A DNA stretch of 8,662 bases from RGIG3009 sp045601465 (lineage in GTDB: Bacteria; Bacillota; Clostridia; Oscillospirales; Acutalibacteraceae), in the NCBI GenBank assembly GCA_045601465.1, contig JAZRZU010000104.1, positions 1-8,662 of the forward strand. Direction: 5' to 3'. A program made the position numbers and the translations under genes. The stretch's first letter is position 1. Every line of letters starts with the position of its first letter. Below, piece after piece: positions 1 through 7,050 of the stretch. The notes beneath the pieces are model-generated. The model was not told where the DNA came from. It was given only the letters and a program-made list of their open reading frames with translations, and searched no databases.

Positions 1-1
1 A

Positions 2-274
2 AAATCACAAGTGTTCCGCAAGATCGTACTCAAACAGGTCGTCAAGCGGATTGTGCCGCCGATGTCGAATGAGATCATCACCTTGATCAAAGATACAGCG
101 CTTGCAAACTGTATTATGGTGAGCGAGATCATTAAGCAGGCAAAAGAACTGGCTGCTACCAAAGCGATGATCTGGCCACTGTTCTACACCGGTGTTTTTT
201 ATTTGTTATTCGTAGGGCTGCTCACCATTTGCTTAGGTAGAGTGGAAAAGAAACTTGATTATTTCAGGAGTTAA
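2..274 (+). CDS. Polar amino acid ABC transporter permease, C-terminal part (cut by the left edge)
   Basis: Integral membrane subunit of a polar amino acid importer (HisM/GlnP type); only the last 90 residues are in the window. The reading frame is open from base 2, so the GTG at 11 is internal and not the start. The first residues (KSQVFRKIVLKQVVKRIVPP) match the end of the cytoplasmic EAA loop that docks on the ATPase. They are followed by a stretch like the family's 'NEFIxLLKDTSL' segment, here NEIITLIKDTAL, and by a final hydrophobic helix (IWPLFYTGVFYLLFVGLLTI). The C-terminus is short and charged. The stop lies two bases before the ATPase start, so the two are co-transcribed and probably translationally coupled. 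The substrate-binding protein is presumably off the left edge. The substrate cannot be read from this fragment. Family assignment is firm. Confidence 0.9.
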   Translation, partial: KSQVFRKIVLKQVVKRIVPPMSNEIITLIKDTALANCIMVSEIIKQAKELAATKAMIWPLFYTGVFYLLFVGLLTICLGRVEKKLDYFRS

Positions 275-276
275 TC

Positions 277-1062
277 ATGGCCATTTTAGAGGTTAAAAAC
301 ATAACAAAAAGCTTCGGAAAGACCGAGGTTCTCAAAGGTATTAGTTTTTCCTTAGAAAAAGGAAATGTTTTATCTGTCATTGGTTCATCCGGTAGTGGTA
401 AGACCACCTTGCTACGTTGCCTGAATTTCTTGGAAACACCGGATACGGGCATAATCCGCACATCGGATAAGATGTTATTTAATGATGCCGACAAGAGCAC
501 ATTGACGGATGAACAGATCCGTCAAAACCGCCTACATTTTGGGCTGGTATTCCAAAACTTTAATCTGTTCCCGCAATACAGTGTATTGGAAAATGTTTGC
601 CTTGCCCCCAATCTGCAAGCCACAGAGCGCAAAGATTACAAAGCAAATGCCAAACAAATTCATGCGGAAATCGAAAGCAAAGCACGCAAGCTACTGGATG
701 AGGTTGGCTTATCTTCCAAATACAATGCGTATCCTTGCGAATTATCCGGCGGGCAACAACAGCGTGTGGCAATTGCACGAGCCTTGGCACTTGACCCTCA
801 AATTTTATTTTTCGATGAACCCACCTCAGCGCTTGACCCGGAACTGACCGGTGAAATCTTACGAGTTATCAAAGCACTGGCACAACGGGATATGACAATG
901 GTCATTGTAACACACGAGATGCAGTTTGCACGTGACGTTTCCGACCAGGTCATCTTCATGGATGACGGCATTATTGTCGAGCAAGGAACGCCGCAGCAAG
1001 TGTTTGATCACACACAAAATGAACGTACAAAAGCGTTCCTTTCCCGTTTCACAAATCAATAA
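277..1062 (+). CDS. Polar amino acid ABC transporter ATP-binding protein (GlnQ/HisP type)
   Basis: Cytoplasmic ATPase that powers the importer whose permease ends just upstream. The 261 residues carry the full nucleotide-binding set: Walker A GSSGSGKT at 36-43, Q-loop Q93 (VFQNFNLFPQ), signature LSGGQQQR at 156-163, Walker B ILFFDE at 176-181, D-loop SALD at 184-187 and H-loop H213 (VTHEM). The phrasing around these motifs is typical of the polar amino acid subfamily. ATG at 277 is preceded by AGGAG at 266-270, which lies inside the permease coding end. At 261 residues it is about 20 longer than a usual GlnQ. The extra length falls in a loop before the Q-loop (about 62-85) and in a lysine-rich helical stretch (about 114-135). 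The specific amino acid transported is not determinable. A strong hairpin follows the stop directly. Confidence 0.96.
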   Translation: MAILEVKNITKSFGKTEVLKGISFSLEKGNVLSVIGSSGSGKTTLLRCLNFLETPDTGIIRTSDKMLFNDADKSTLTDEQIRQNRLHFGLVFQNFNLFPQYSVLENVCLAPNLQATERKDYKANAKQIHAEIESKARKLLDEVGLSSKYNAYPCELSGGQQQRVAIARALALDPQILFFDEPTSALDPELTGEILRVIKALAQRDMTMVIVTHEMQFARDVSDQVIFMDDGIIVEQGTPQQVFDHTQNERTKAFLSRFTNQ

Positions 1063-1099
1063 AAAAGAGTGCGTATGGATTCCATACGCACTCTTTTTT
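1061..1099. terminator. Bidirectional intrinsic terminator between the ABC ATPase and tsaB
   Basis: A perfect inverted repeat with 19-base arms, 1061-1079 and 1081-1099, around a single central base. The core GAGTGCGTATGGA pairs with TCCATACGCACTC. The arms end in A6 and T6, so a U-run follows the hairpin on either strand. It lies immediately after the ATPase stop (1060-1062), and the tsaB stop (1098-1100, read on the minus strand) sits in its far arm. It therefore serves both convergent genes. Confidence 0.93.
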
Positions 1100-1838
1100 A
1101 TGTTCTGTCAGCTTGTTTTGCACGAAGTTCTCGCTCTGCTTGGGACAGCCGCAGATATGTCGGCAACAGCGCTTCTCCGTTCACTACGGCGTTTTGTTGT
1201 ATGAGCGGTACTGCCTCTTGCGCAATTCCAATAGCGTGTTGATACCGCAATTCATTCGATGCCAAAGACACATTAGGCAGGGCGTCTTTCAGCTCGTCAT
1301 AGCAAAGCTGCGCTCCATCCCCTACGATTATTATCGGCCGTGTTTCGTCTGTCAAACGTGATTTTACCTCATCCAACGACAACGCTTCATCAGGTGTTAA
1401 ACGAGAAACGACCCCGTTTTCTGCCGAAAATACAGCGGTATAGATTTGACGGCAACGAGCATCCATCGCCGTTAGAATCAACCCGTTATACGGCAACCCC
1501 TCAAAGCGACGTGCCATGCCCGCAAGCGTCGATACTGCCACACAAGGCAGGTCATTGGGAAATGCCAGGCCTTTTACCGCCGACACACCAATTCGAATTC
1601 CCGTAAACGAACCGGGACCGACAGAAACTGCCAAATGCGTAACGTTTGCCAATGTGAGATCGGAATTTTTTAAGGTATCCAAAATCATCGGCAACAGCGT
1701 TTGGCTGTGCGTTAAGCGGTTATTCGTTGAAGATGCACACAGCAACTGCTGTTTTCCGTCTTGGCAACGTAAAACAGCACAAGAAGCCGGCCCAGCTGAG
1801 GATTCCACCGCTAACAAGGTACAATCCGGCATACTCAT
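1098..1838 (-). CDS. tsaB: tRNA threonylcarbamoyladenosine (t6A) biosynthesis protein TsaB
   Basis: TsaB is the inactive ASKHA-fold paralogue of TsaD. With TsaD and TsaE it forms the complex that transfers threonylcarbamoyl to A37 of ANN-decoding tRNAs in the cytoplasm. The 246 residues are close to the usual 220-240. Visible family marks are an N-terminal LLAVESSAGPASCAV strand pair (8-22), HSQTLLPMI (44-52), the hallmark VGPGSFTGIRIG (73-84), TAMDARCRQIYTAVF (123-137) and C-terminal LLPTYLR...AERE (224-237). The start at 1838 is supported by GAGGGG at 1847-1852, eight bases upstream; the second Met (residue 3) is too far from it. The ATG overlaps the tsaE stop as ATGA, which points to translational coupling. 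No tsaD or rimI follows; a terminator comes at once, so the operon is only tsaE-tsaB. Confidence 0.94.
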   Translation of the reverse strand: MSMPDCTLLAVESSAGPASCAVLRCQDGKQQLLCASSTNNRLTHSQTLLPMILDTLKNSDLTLANVTHLAVSVGPGSFTGIRIGVSAVKGLAFPNDLPCVAVSTLAGMARRFEGLPYNGLILTAMDARCRQIYTAVFSAENGVVSRLTPDEALSLDEVKSRLTDETRPIIIVGDGAQLCYDELKDALPNVSLASNELRYQHAIGIAQEAVPLIQQNAVVNGEALLPTYLRLSQAERELRAKQADRT

Positions 1839-2254
1839 AGACTTATCCCCTCTAAAACAATTTCACGTTCCGTTTCAGACAAGCGGTGAAAGGTGATACG
1901 AACAGCATCAGCGGGTAACGCCGCCTCAATATTTTCACTCCACTCAACCGCCAATATAGCACCGGCATCCTGATAATCATAAAATCCGGTGACTTCCAGG
2001 TCTTCCCATCCGTTCACACGATACATATCGAAATGAACAAACTGCGTTTCCCCGCCATAATCATTGACCAGAGCAAAAGTGGGACTGGATACGCAAGCAT
2101 CGGGCGACAGCACGCTCGCCATGCCTCGTACAAACGCTGTCTTCCCCATGCCGAGCCCACCAAAAAACGCCACCACCGTTCCCGGAGTACAACGTTCGGC
2201 TAAACGGGCCCCCAGCGACATGGTCTCCTGTTCGCTTTGCGTCACAACTCTCAT
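1835..2254 (-). CDS. tsaE: tRNA threonylcarbamoyladenosine biosynthesis ATPase TsaE
   Basis: Small P-loop ATPase that drives the TsaB-TsaD complex in tRNA t6A37 synthesis. From the ATG at 2254 it has 139 residues. Motifs are Walker A GGLGMGKT (about 32-39), SSPTFALVNDY (about 56-66), HFDMYRV (about 74-80) and VEWSEN (about 104-109), in the order expected of the YjeE/YdiB family. Start choice: a GTG in frame at 2263 would add three residues, but it lies inside the ribosome binding site AGGAGG (2263-2268), which is eight bases from the ATG at 2254. The ATG is therefore preferred. The Walker A has Gly where many relatives have Asp (GDLGAGKT); this may be lineage-typical. It is the first gene of the tsaE-tsaB unit, with a good promoter upstream. 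Confidence 0.94.
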   Translation of the reverse strand: MRVVTQSEQETMSLGARLAERCTPGTVVAFFGGLGMGKTAFVRGMASVLSPDACVSSPTFALVNDYGGETQFVHFDMYRVNGWEDLEVTGFYDYQDAGAILAVEWSENIEAALPADAVRITFHRLSETEREIVLEGISL

Positions 2255-2262
2255 GCTGTTCA

Positions 2263-2268
2263 CCTCCT
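2263..2268 (-). promoter_or_regulatory. Ribosome binding site that fixes the tsaE start
   Basis: On the minus strand this reads AGGAGG, eight bases before the ATG at 2254. It overlaps the in-frame GTG at 2261-2263, which rules that GTG out as the likely start. Confidence 0.85.
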
Positions 2269-2281
2269 ATTTATGTACTCT

Positions 2282-2309
2282 ATCATATCATAAAATCCAA
2301 ATTTGTAAA
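2282..2309 (-). promoter_or_regulatory. Sigma-A type promoter for tsaE-tsaB
   Basis: On the minus strand, -35 TTTACA (2304-2309), a 16-base spacer and -10 TATGAT (2282-2287). TGA lies directly before the -10, which is an extended -10 element. Predicted transcription begins around 2275, just upstream of the ribosome binding site at 2263-2268, leaving a leader of about 20 bases. Confidence 0.7.
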
Positions 2310-2362
2310 TGAAAAATGTGCCTGTTTCATCATACTATCTGTCAACGTGTCTATACTAACAC

Positions 2363-2368
2363 GGGGTG
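2363..2368 (+). promoter_or_regulatory. Ribosome binding site that fixes the SEDS gene start
   Basis: GGGGTG lies five bases before ATG 2374. It sits downstream of the alternative GTG at 2347, which argues against that longer start. An imperfect dyad, CGTGT (2346-2350) and ACACG (2359-2363), ends on its first base and could pair weakly next to it. I found no convincing plus-strand promoter between 2255 and 2362. Confidence 0.65.
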
Positions 2369-2373
2369 AAGGC

Positions 2374-3474
2374 ATGAAACAAACATATAAACTTATGCAA
2401 TTTTGGCACGATACCAACAAGCCTTTGTTGCTGTGCTGCATCGCCGCGTCGATATACGGAATCGTTTTAATCTATTCCGCATACAACGTGGGCGCAGGCG
2501 GCAACCCGATTATGCAAGCGGGATGCCTACTCCTAGGCATCCCAATCGCTTTATTTATTTCATCAAAAGATTATCGAGCAGTCCCATACAGTGTATGGCT
2601 AACCATACCGGTTTTGGTCCTCATGTTGCTGACCTTTACTCCACTCGGTTATGAGGTACCGGGAACCGATGACCGTAATTGGTTATTGATACCGCTTTTC
2701 GGAAAACAATTTTTAATACAACCGTCCGAGTTGCTGAAAATCACCGTCATTCTCACCCTGTCCCATCACATCGAAAAGGTAGGAGAACGCATCAAAAAGC
2801 CGCTATCATTGCTCGGACTTTTGATACATGCCGGCATTCCTGTTCTCTTGATTTTTTTGCAAGGCGACGATGGCAACGCCGTTGTGTGTTTGATCATCGT
2901 AACAGCTCTGTTATTTATCGGTGGAATACCGCTTTCGTATGCGCTGGGCGGTATTGTCCTGAGTCTTACCGCTGTACCACTCCTTTGGCAACACATGAGT
3001 GTAGATAAAAAAGCACGCTTTTTATGCCTATTCCAAGTGGAAAATTACCGTCAAACCACCGGATGGCAACAAGATCTCAGTGTTACCGCCATTGGTTCCG
3101 GTCGTTGGTGTGGAGTCGGTTATCTTCAAGGTGGGAACGACCATCTATACGCACGGCAAAACGATTTTATTTTCACCGTTTCCGGAGAAGAATTTGGGTT
3201 TGTCGGCGCCATACTTTTGATAGGTCTATTAACAATGATTCTCCTATTGCTTTATCGGACCGCTTTACGTGCTTCGACCAGTCGAGGATTTTTGATCTGC
3301 GGAGGATTGATGGTGCTCGTTGCTACGCAAGCAGTCATTAACATTGGAATGGCTTTACGGTTGATGCCGGTATTGGGTATTACGCTCCCCTTTTTCAGTG
3401 CCGGTGGCAGTTCCTTGCTCACCTTGTTTTTAGGCATCGGAATCGCCATGAGTGTGTATCGGTATCGGCATTAG
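2374..3474 (+). CDS. SEDS-family peptidoglycan glycosyltransferase (FtsW/RodA/SpoVE type)
   Basis: Polytopic membrane enzyme that polymerises lipid II into glycan strands, normally with a class B penicillin-binding protein. The 366 residues show about ten hydrophobic segments, the usual SEDS topology. Marks: QPSELLKI (116-123), a large loop with TAIGSGRWCGVGYLQGG (238-254), NDFIFTVSGEEFGFVGA with the probable catalytic Asp at 264, and the C-terminal MPVLGITLPFFSAGGSSLLT (331-350). These are nearly canonical. The loop usually written LQPDLGTA reads LQGDDGNA (162-169), so the Pro and Thr are missing. Start: ATG 2374 has GGGGTG at 2363-2368 five bases away; a GTG at 2347 in the same frame has no such site. 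No penicillin-binding protein or division gene is adjacent, so RodA, FtsW or a third paralogue cannot be separated. RodA-like length slightly favours RodA. It overlaps polA by four bases, tail to tail. Confidence 0.9.
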   Translation: MKQTYKLMQFWHDTNKPLLLCCIAASIYGIVLIYSAYNVGAGGNPIMQAGCLLLGIPIALFISSKDYRAVPYSVWLTIPVLVLMLLTFTPLGYEVPGTDDRNWLLIPLFGKQFLIQPSELLKITVILTLSHHIEKVGERIKKPLSLLGLLIHAGIPVLLIFLQGDDGNAVVCLIIVTALLFIGGIPLSYALGGIVLSLTAVPLLWQHMSVDKKARFLCLFQVENYRQTTGWQQDLSVTAIGSGRWCGVGYLQGGNDHLYARQNDFIFTVSGEEFGFVGAILLIGLLTMILLLLYRTALRASTSRGFLICGGLMVLVATQAVINIGMALRLMPVLGITLPFFSAGGSSLLTLFLGIGIAMSVYRYRH

Positions 3475-5990
3475 CCTTTCGCATCGTACCAACTTCTACC
3501 CCTATGCACATCCACATGCAAACGCACACAAAGGTCTGCAGCGTGTTCCATTTCTTCACGTAAAATGATTTCCACACGAGATGCATCCTGTTCAGCCGCC
3601 TCAACGATAAGCTCATCGTGTACCTGTAAAATAAGTTGTGCGTCAACTTTTTCTTGTTTTAGGCGGTCAAAAACACGAATCATCGCCAATTTGATAATAT
3701 CAGCCGCTGTGCCTTGAATCGGCATATTACGGGCAACACGTTCTCCGAAAGCACGAGTCATATGATTGGAGGCTCGCAATTCCGGCAGTGGACGGCGACG
3801 GTTAAACAAGGTTTGTGCATATCCCTTTTCACGAGCCGATTCAATCAAGTTGTCCATATATCCCGCCACGGCACTGTAATGCGCTAAATAGTGTTCAATA
3901 TAGCGTTTTGCTTCACGATACGACACGTGAATGTCTTCGGATAAGGAATGGGCGCCAATACCGTACACAATGCCAAAATTCACTGCTTTGGCTTGTGACC
4001 GCATAAGGGGTGTCACCATCTCCTCCGGCACATTAAAGACCTGTGATGCGGTAATCCGATGAATGTCTTCTTCGTTATTAAACGCATCCACCATGGTCTT
4101 ATCCTTTGAAAGCGCCGCCAACACCCGTAGTTCAATTTGCGAATAGTCTGCATCGCACAGGACGTAGCCGTCTTTCGCATGGAAGAATCGGCGAAGTTCA
4201 CGACCAAGTTCCTGCCGTACGGGGATGTTTTGCAGATTCGGTTCCGCCGAAGAAATGCGACCGGTTCGGGTTTCGGTCTGGTTAAAAGACGTATGGATTC
4301 GTCCGTCCGGCGCAATTACTTTCAGCAAGCCGTCACAATAGGTGGATTTTAGTTTCGATAAGCTCCGATAATTCAGGATCATATCCACCACCGGGTGGGC
4401 AGTACGCAAGCTTTCCAGCACCTCAGCATTGGTCGAATAACCGGATTTCGTCTTTTTCTTGGCAGGTAGACCGATATCCTCAAACAATGCCTTTGCCAAC
4501 TGTTTTGGAGAGTTAAGGTTAAAAGAATAGCCTACCTGTTCTTCAATAGCTGTTTGGAGTGCTTGAATATGTTGCTGTAACTGTTCTCCAAACTGCGCAA
4601 CACCTGCACCGTCCACCGCAAATCCAACGTTTTCCATGGAGGCTAACACGATAGCCAGCGGAATCTCCATCTCTTTCAATAAAAAGTCTTGCTCTGTTTT
4701 ATGAATCTCGGATTCCAGAACGTCACAAAGTGGGGACAATATGCGCGCTTCAAGTGGTGCATCGCCATCCGGCACACCTACACCGTATTCCTGTGACAAG
4801 CGCAATACATCATAGGAAGAGGCTAACGGATTTAACAGATACGCTGCCAGCATGGCATCCATTGTCACACCACTTAGTGTCCGTTCATACAGCATGGCAT
4901 GGGATGCTAACGCTTTGGTGTTGGCAACCCGTTTTAAGAGGTTGGGATTCTCTAAAAAATCCAAGAAACGGTTGGACGAGGATACGACCGTTGCGACAGC
5001 ATTTTCAGCCATAACATATGCGGTGTCACCATCCAGCCATACGGTAAAGGTATCACCGGAGGATAATTCATCAAACGATACGGTTTGCAACGCAACCGTC
5101 TGCGTTGTTGCTTGGGGAATAGATACAGCATCCAAATTAAGACGTTCCAACGTTTTAAACAATTCCAACCGAACCAATAATTTTGTCAATTCGGGTGTAT
5201 TGTATGGTTTGAGAGCATAGTGTGATAAATCGGTATCCATCGGCATGGTACGGCAGATTTCCCCTAATTGGAGGCTTACCATGGCGCTGTCACGTCCGTC
5301 AACCAATTTACGGCGGAGTGTTTCCCTTAAATCATCGAGATGCTCATAAACCCCACCCAACGTACCGTATTGATGTAACAGATCGAGTGCGGTTTTTTCA
5401 CCCACACCCGGAACACCGGGGATATTATCACTGGAATCCCCCATTAGCGCTTTTAAATCAATTAAGTTTTTGGGTGCTAATCCGTATTTATCATATACTG
5501 CGCCGGGATCGTACACGATCGTTTCCGGTTTCCCCATACGAGTGGAGGCTAGCAGTACGGTAACGTGGTCACTCACCAATTGAAGAGAATCACGGTCGCC
5601 GGTGGCAATAAAGCAAGGAATTCCCTGCTCCTCCGCTTGCGCAGAAAGCGTACCGAGGATATCGTCTGCTTCGAAACCATCCTGTTCGACAATCGAGCAA
5701 CCCATATTGGATAGAATATCTTTGATCAACGGCAGTTGTGTAGCCAACTCTTCCGGCATACCTTTGCGCCCTGCTTTATAAGCATCGTACAGTTTATGGC
5801 GGAAGGTAGGCGCTTTACGGTCGAACGCAACCGCAACAGCATCCGCCGAAGTCTGTTCCAACAGGCGAAAATAAATGTTCAAGAAACCCACAAGCGCATT
5901 CGTGGGCACCCCATCGTGTGTGGTGAGAACTTTAATGCCGTAAAAGGCACGATTCAAAATACTGTTTCCGTCAAGGATTAAAAGACGCAT
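3471..5990 (-). CDS. polA: DNA polymerase I (5'-nuclease plus polymerase, proofreading domain degenerate)
   Basis: Removes RNA primers and fills gaps in Okazaki-fragment processing and excision repair. From ATG 5990 the protein has 839 residues. The 5'-nuclease (about 1-290) has acidic residues D7, D56, E107, D109, D110, D132, D134, D185 and D188, and a helix-hairpin-helix GVPGVGEKTA (192-201). The middle domain (about 300-450) lacks the DxE exo motif of E. coli PolA, reading VWLDGDTAYVMAEN, so proofreading is probably absent as in Bacillus-type enzymes. The polymerase domain has motif A DADYSQIELR (catalytic Asp 615), motif B RSQAKAVNFGIVYG (R664, K668, F672, Y676) and motif C QVHDELIVE (H791, D792, E793). 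A longer frame starting at 6116 would read through a terminator hairpin and the end of fba. ATG 5990 gives the typical N-terminus MRLLILDGNS and has AAAGGG at 5998-6003. The stop overlaps the SEDS stop. Confidence 0.97.
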   Translation of the reverse strand: MRLLILDGNSILNRAFYGIKVLTTHDGVPTNALVGFLNIYFRLLEQTSADAVAVAFDRKAPTFRHKLYDAYKAGRKGMPEELATQLPLIKDILSNMGCSIVEQDGFEADDILGTLSAQAEEQGIPCFIATGDRDSLQLVSDHVTVLLASTRMGKPETIVYDPGAVYDKYGLAPKNLIDLKALMGDSSDNIPGVPGVGEKTALDLLHQYGTLGGVYEHLDDLRETLRRKLVDGRDSAMVSLQLGEICRTMPMDTDLSHYALKPYNTPELTKLLVRLELFKTLERLNLDAVSIPQATTQTVALQTVSFDELSSGDTFTVWLDGDTAYVMAENAVATVVSSSNRFLDFLENPNLLKRVANTKALASHAMLYERTLSGVTMDAMLAAYLLNPLASSYDVLRLSQEYGVGVPDGDAPLEARILSPLCDVLESEIHKTEQDFLLKEMEIPLAIVLASMENVGFAVDGAGVAQFGEQLQQHIQALQTAIEEQVGYSFNLNSPKQLAKALFEDIGLPAKKKTKSGYSTNAEVLESLRTAHPVVDMILNYRSLSKLKSTYCDGLLKVIAPDGRIHTSFNQTETRTGRISSAEPNLQNIPVRQELGRELRRFFHAKDGYVLCDADYSQIELRVLAALSKDKTMVDAFNNEEDIHRITASQVFNVPEEMVTPLMRSQAKAVNFGIVYGIGAHSLSEDIHVSYREAKRYIEHYLAHYSAVAGYMDNLIESAREKGYAQTLFNRRRPLPELRASNHMTRAFGERVARNMPIQGTAADIIKLAMIRVFDRLKQEKVDAQLILQVHDELIVEAAEQDASRVEIILREEMEHAADLCVRLHVDVHRGRSWYDAKG

Positions 5991-5997
5991 TGTACTG

Positions 5998-6003
5998 CCC
6001 TTT
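5998..6003 (-). promoter_or_regulatory. Ribosome binding site of polA
   Basis: On the minus strand AAAGGG, seven bases before ATG 5990. It is weaker than the AGGAGG sites of the neighbours. It lies just past the fba terminator hairpin, so the polA leader and the fba terminator are packed together. Confidence 0.55.
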
Positions 6004-6037
6004 CTCAAAGAAAACCCCGCCTGTAAAGCGGGGTTTT
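6004..6037 (-). terminator. Intrinsic terminator of fba, in front of polA
   Basis: A 10-base stem, AAAACCCCGC (6011-6020) and GCGGGGTTTT (6028-6037), with a 7-base loop. Read on the minus strand, the hairpin ends in TTTTC followed by TTTG, a fair U-tract. It starts 15 bases after the fba stop and ends within the polA leader. Confidence 0.82.
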
Positions 6038-6052
6038 CCGATTTTTTAAAAT

Positions 6053-6988
6053 TTATGCGCGGTTGGCACTGCCGAGAACGTTTTGGATTTTGTGTTTTAC
6101 GACCTCGGTAATGCAAGCACGACCATCGCCCAAATATTGACGGGGGTCAAAGTGCTTCGGATTTTCTGCCAAGTGACGACGAGTACCAGCTGTCATAGCC
6201 AAGCGGAGGTCGGAGTCAACGTTGATCTTGCAGACTGCCAAGGAAGAAGCTTCACGCAGCATATCCTCCGGAATACCGATGGCATCCGCCATTTCGCCGC
6301 CGAACTCATTAACAATTGCTACATACTCCGGCATAACAGAAGAAGCTCCGTGCAATACGATCGGGAAACCGGGCAAACGATTCATGACTTCACGCAGGAT
6401 GTCAAAGCGCAGTTGCGGTTTTTGACCGGGTTTGAATTTGAAAGCACCATGGCTGGTACCAATGGCAATCGCCAACGAATCAACGCCTGTACGGGTTACG
6501 AAATCCAACACCTGGTCCGGATCGGTGTAGTTGGCTTTATCAGACTCTACGCTGACTTCATCTTCCACGCCGGCAAGCTGACCTAACTCACCTTCAACCG
6601 TGACGCCACGAGCGTGAGCATACTCAACGACCTGACGAGTTAACGCAATATTTTCCTCATACGGCAGATGGGAACCGTCGATCATAACCGAGGTAAAACC
6701 ACCGTCAATGCACTCTTTGCAAAGTTCAAAGCTGGAACCATGGTCAAGATGCAATGCGATCGGTAAACCGGTTTCTTCCACAGCAGCCTGTACCATGTGA
6801 TACAGATAGCCATGATGTGCATATTTTCTGGCAGAACCGGATACTTGCAGAATAACCGGGGAGTTGAGTTCTTTACAAGCTTCCACGATACCTTGCATAA
6901 TCTCCATGTTGTTGACGTTGAACGCACCAATAGCATATCCACCGTCATAGGCTTTTTTAAACATTTCTTTTGTGTTTACGAGGGGCAT
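6053..6988 (-). CDS. fba: Class II fructose-1,6-bisphosphate aldolase (zinc-dependent)
   Basis: Cytoplasmic glycolytic enzyme that reversibly cleaves fructose-1,6-bisphosphate into dihydroxyacetone phosphate and glyceraldehyde 3-phosphate. The 311 residues form the class II TIM barrel. Visible residues are catalytic D82 and zinc ligand H83 (ALHLDHGSS), E134 (VEGELG), zinc ligands H180 (IGTSHGAFKF) and H213 (VLHGASSV), and the substrate-binding INVDSDLR (255-262). At 311 residues it is longer than the roughly 285-residue Bacillus enzyme. The extra length lies in a loop at about 219-248, between the H213 strand and INVDSDLR. ATG 6988 is preceded by AGGAGG at 6997-7002, eight bases away, and by a good promoter. 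It is followed by its own terminator and appears to be a single-gene unit, divergent from the DUF6062-like gene. Confidence 0.96.
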   Translation of the reverse strand: MPLVNTKEMFKKAYDGGYAIGAFNVNNMEIMQGIVEACKELNSPVILQVSGSARKYAHHGYLYHMVQAAVEETGLPIALHLDHGSSFELCKECIDGGFTSVMIDGSHLPYEENIALTRQVVEYAHARGVTVEGELGQLAGVEDEVSVESDKANYTDPDQVLDFVTRTGVDSLAIAIGTSHGAFKFKPGQKPQLRFDILREVMNRLPGFPIVLHGASSVMPEYVAIVNEFGGEMADAIGIPEDMLREASSLAVCKINVDSDLRLAMTAGTRRHLAENPKHFDPRQYLGDGRACITEVVKHKIQNVLGSANRA

Positions 6989-7021
6989 TCCGAAAACCTC
7001 CTATATGTATATTATGCACTT

Positions 7022-7050
7022 ATTATACACCAATTTTTTCAATATGCAAA
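7022..7050 (-). promoter_or_regulatory. Sigma-A type promoter of fba
   Basis: On the minus strand, -35 TTTGCA (7045-7050), a 17-base spacer and a perfect -10 TATAAT (7022-7027). The predicted start near 7015 gives a leader of about 27 bases containing AGGAGG at 6997-7002. Confidence 0.75.

Noticed and set aside
509..847. A 112-codon plus-strand frame inside the ABC ATPase gene
   Set aside because: It is a shifted frame under the Q-loop, signature and Walker B coding region, with no independent support.
2347..2373. GTG at 2347 as the start of the SEDS gene
   Set aside because: It has no ribosome binding site, while GGGGTG is well placed for ATG 2374. The added residues are not typical of the family.
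4730..5220. Plus-strand frames of 94 and 122 codons inside polA
   Set aside because: They lie entirely antisense to conserved polA coding sequence, lack ribosome binding sites and show no motif.
5991..6116. A 42-residue N-terminal extension of polA
   Set aside because: It would encode the fba terminator hairpin and overlap the fba end. The conserved N-terminus MRLLILDGNS begins at ATG 5990 with a ribosome binding site.
6083..6586. A 167-codon plus-strand frame antisense to fba
   Set aside because: It lies fully within the fba coding sequence, whose catalytic residues are all in the other strand. It is explained as a shadow of codon bias.
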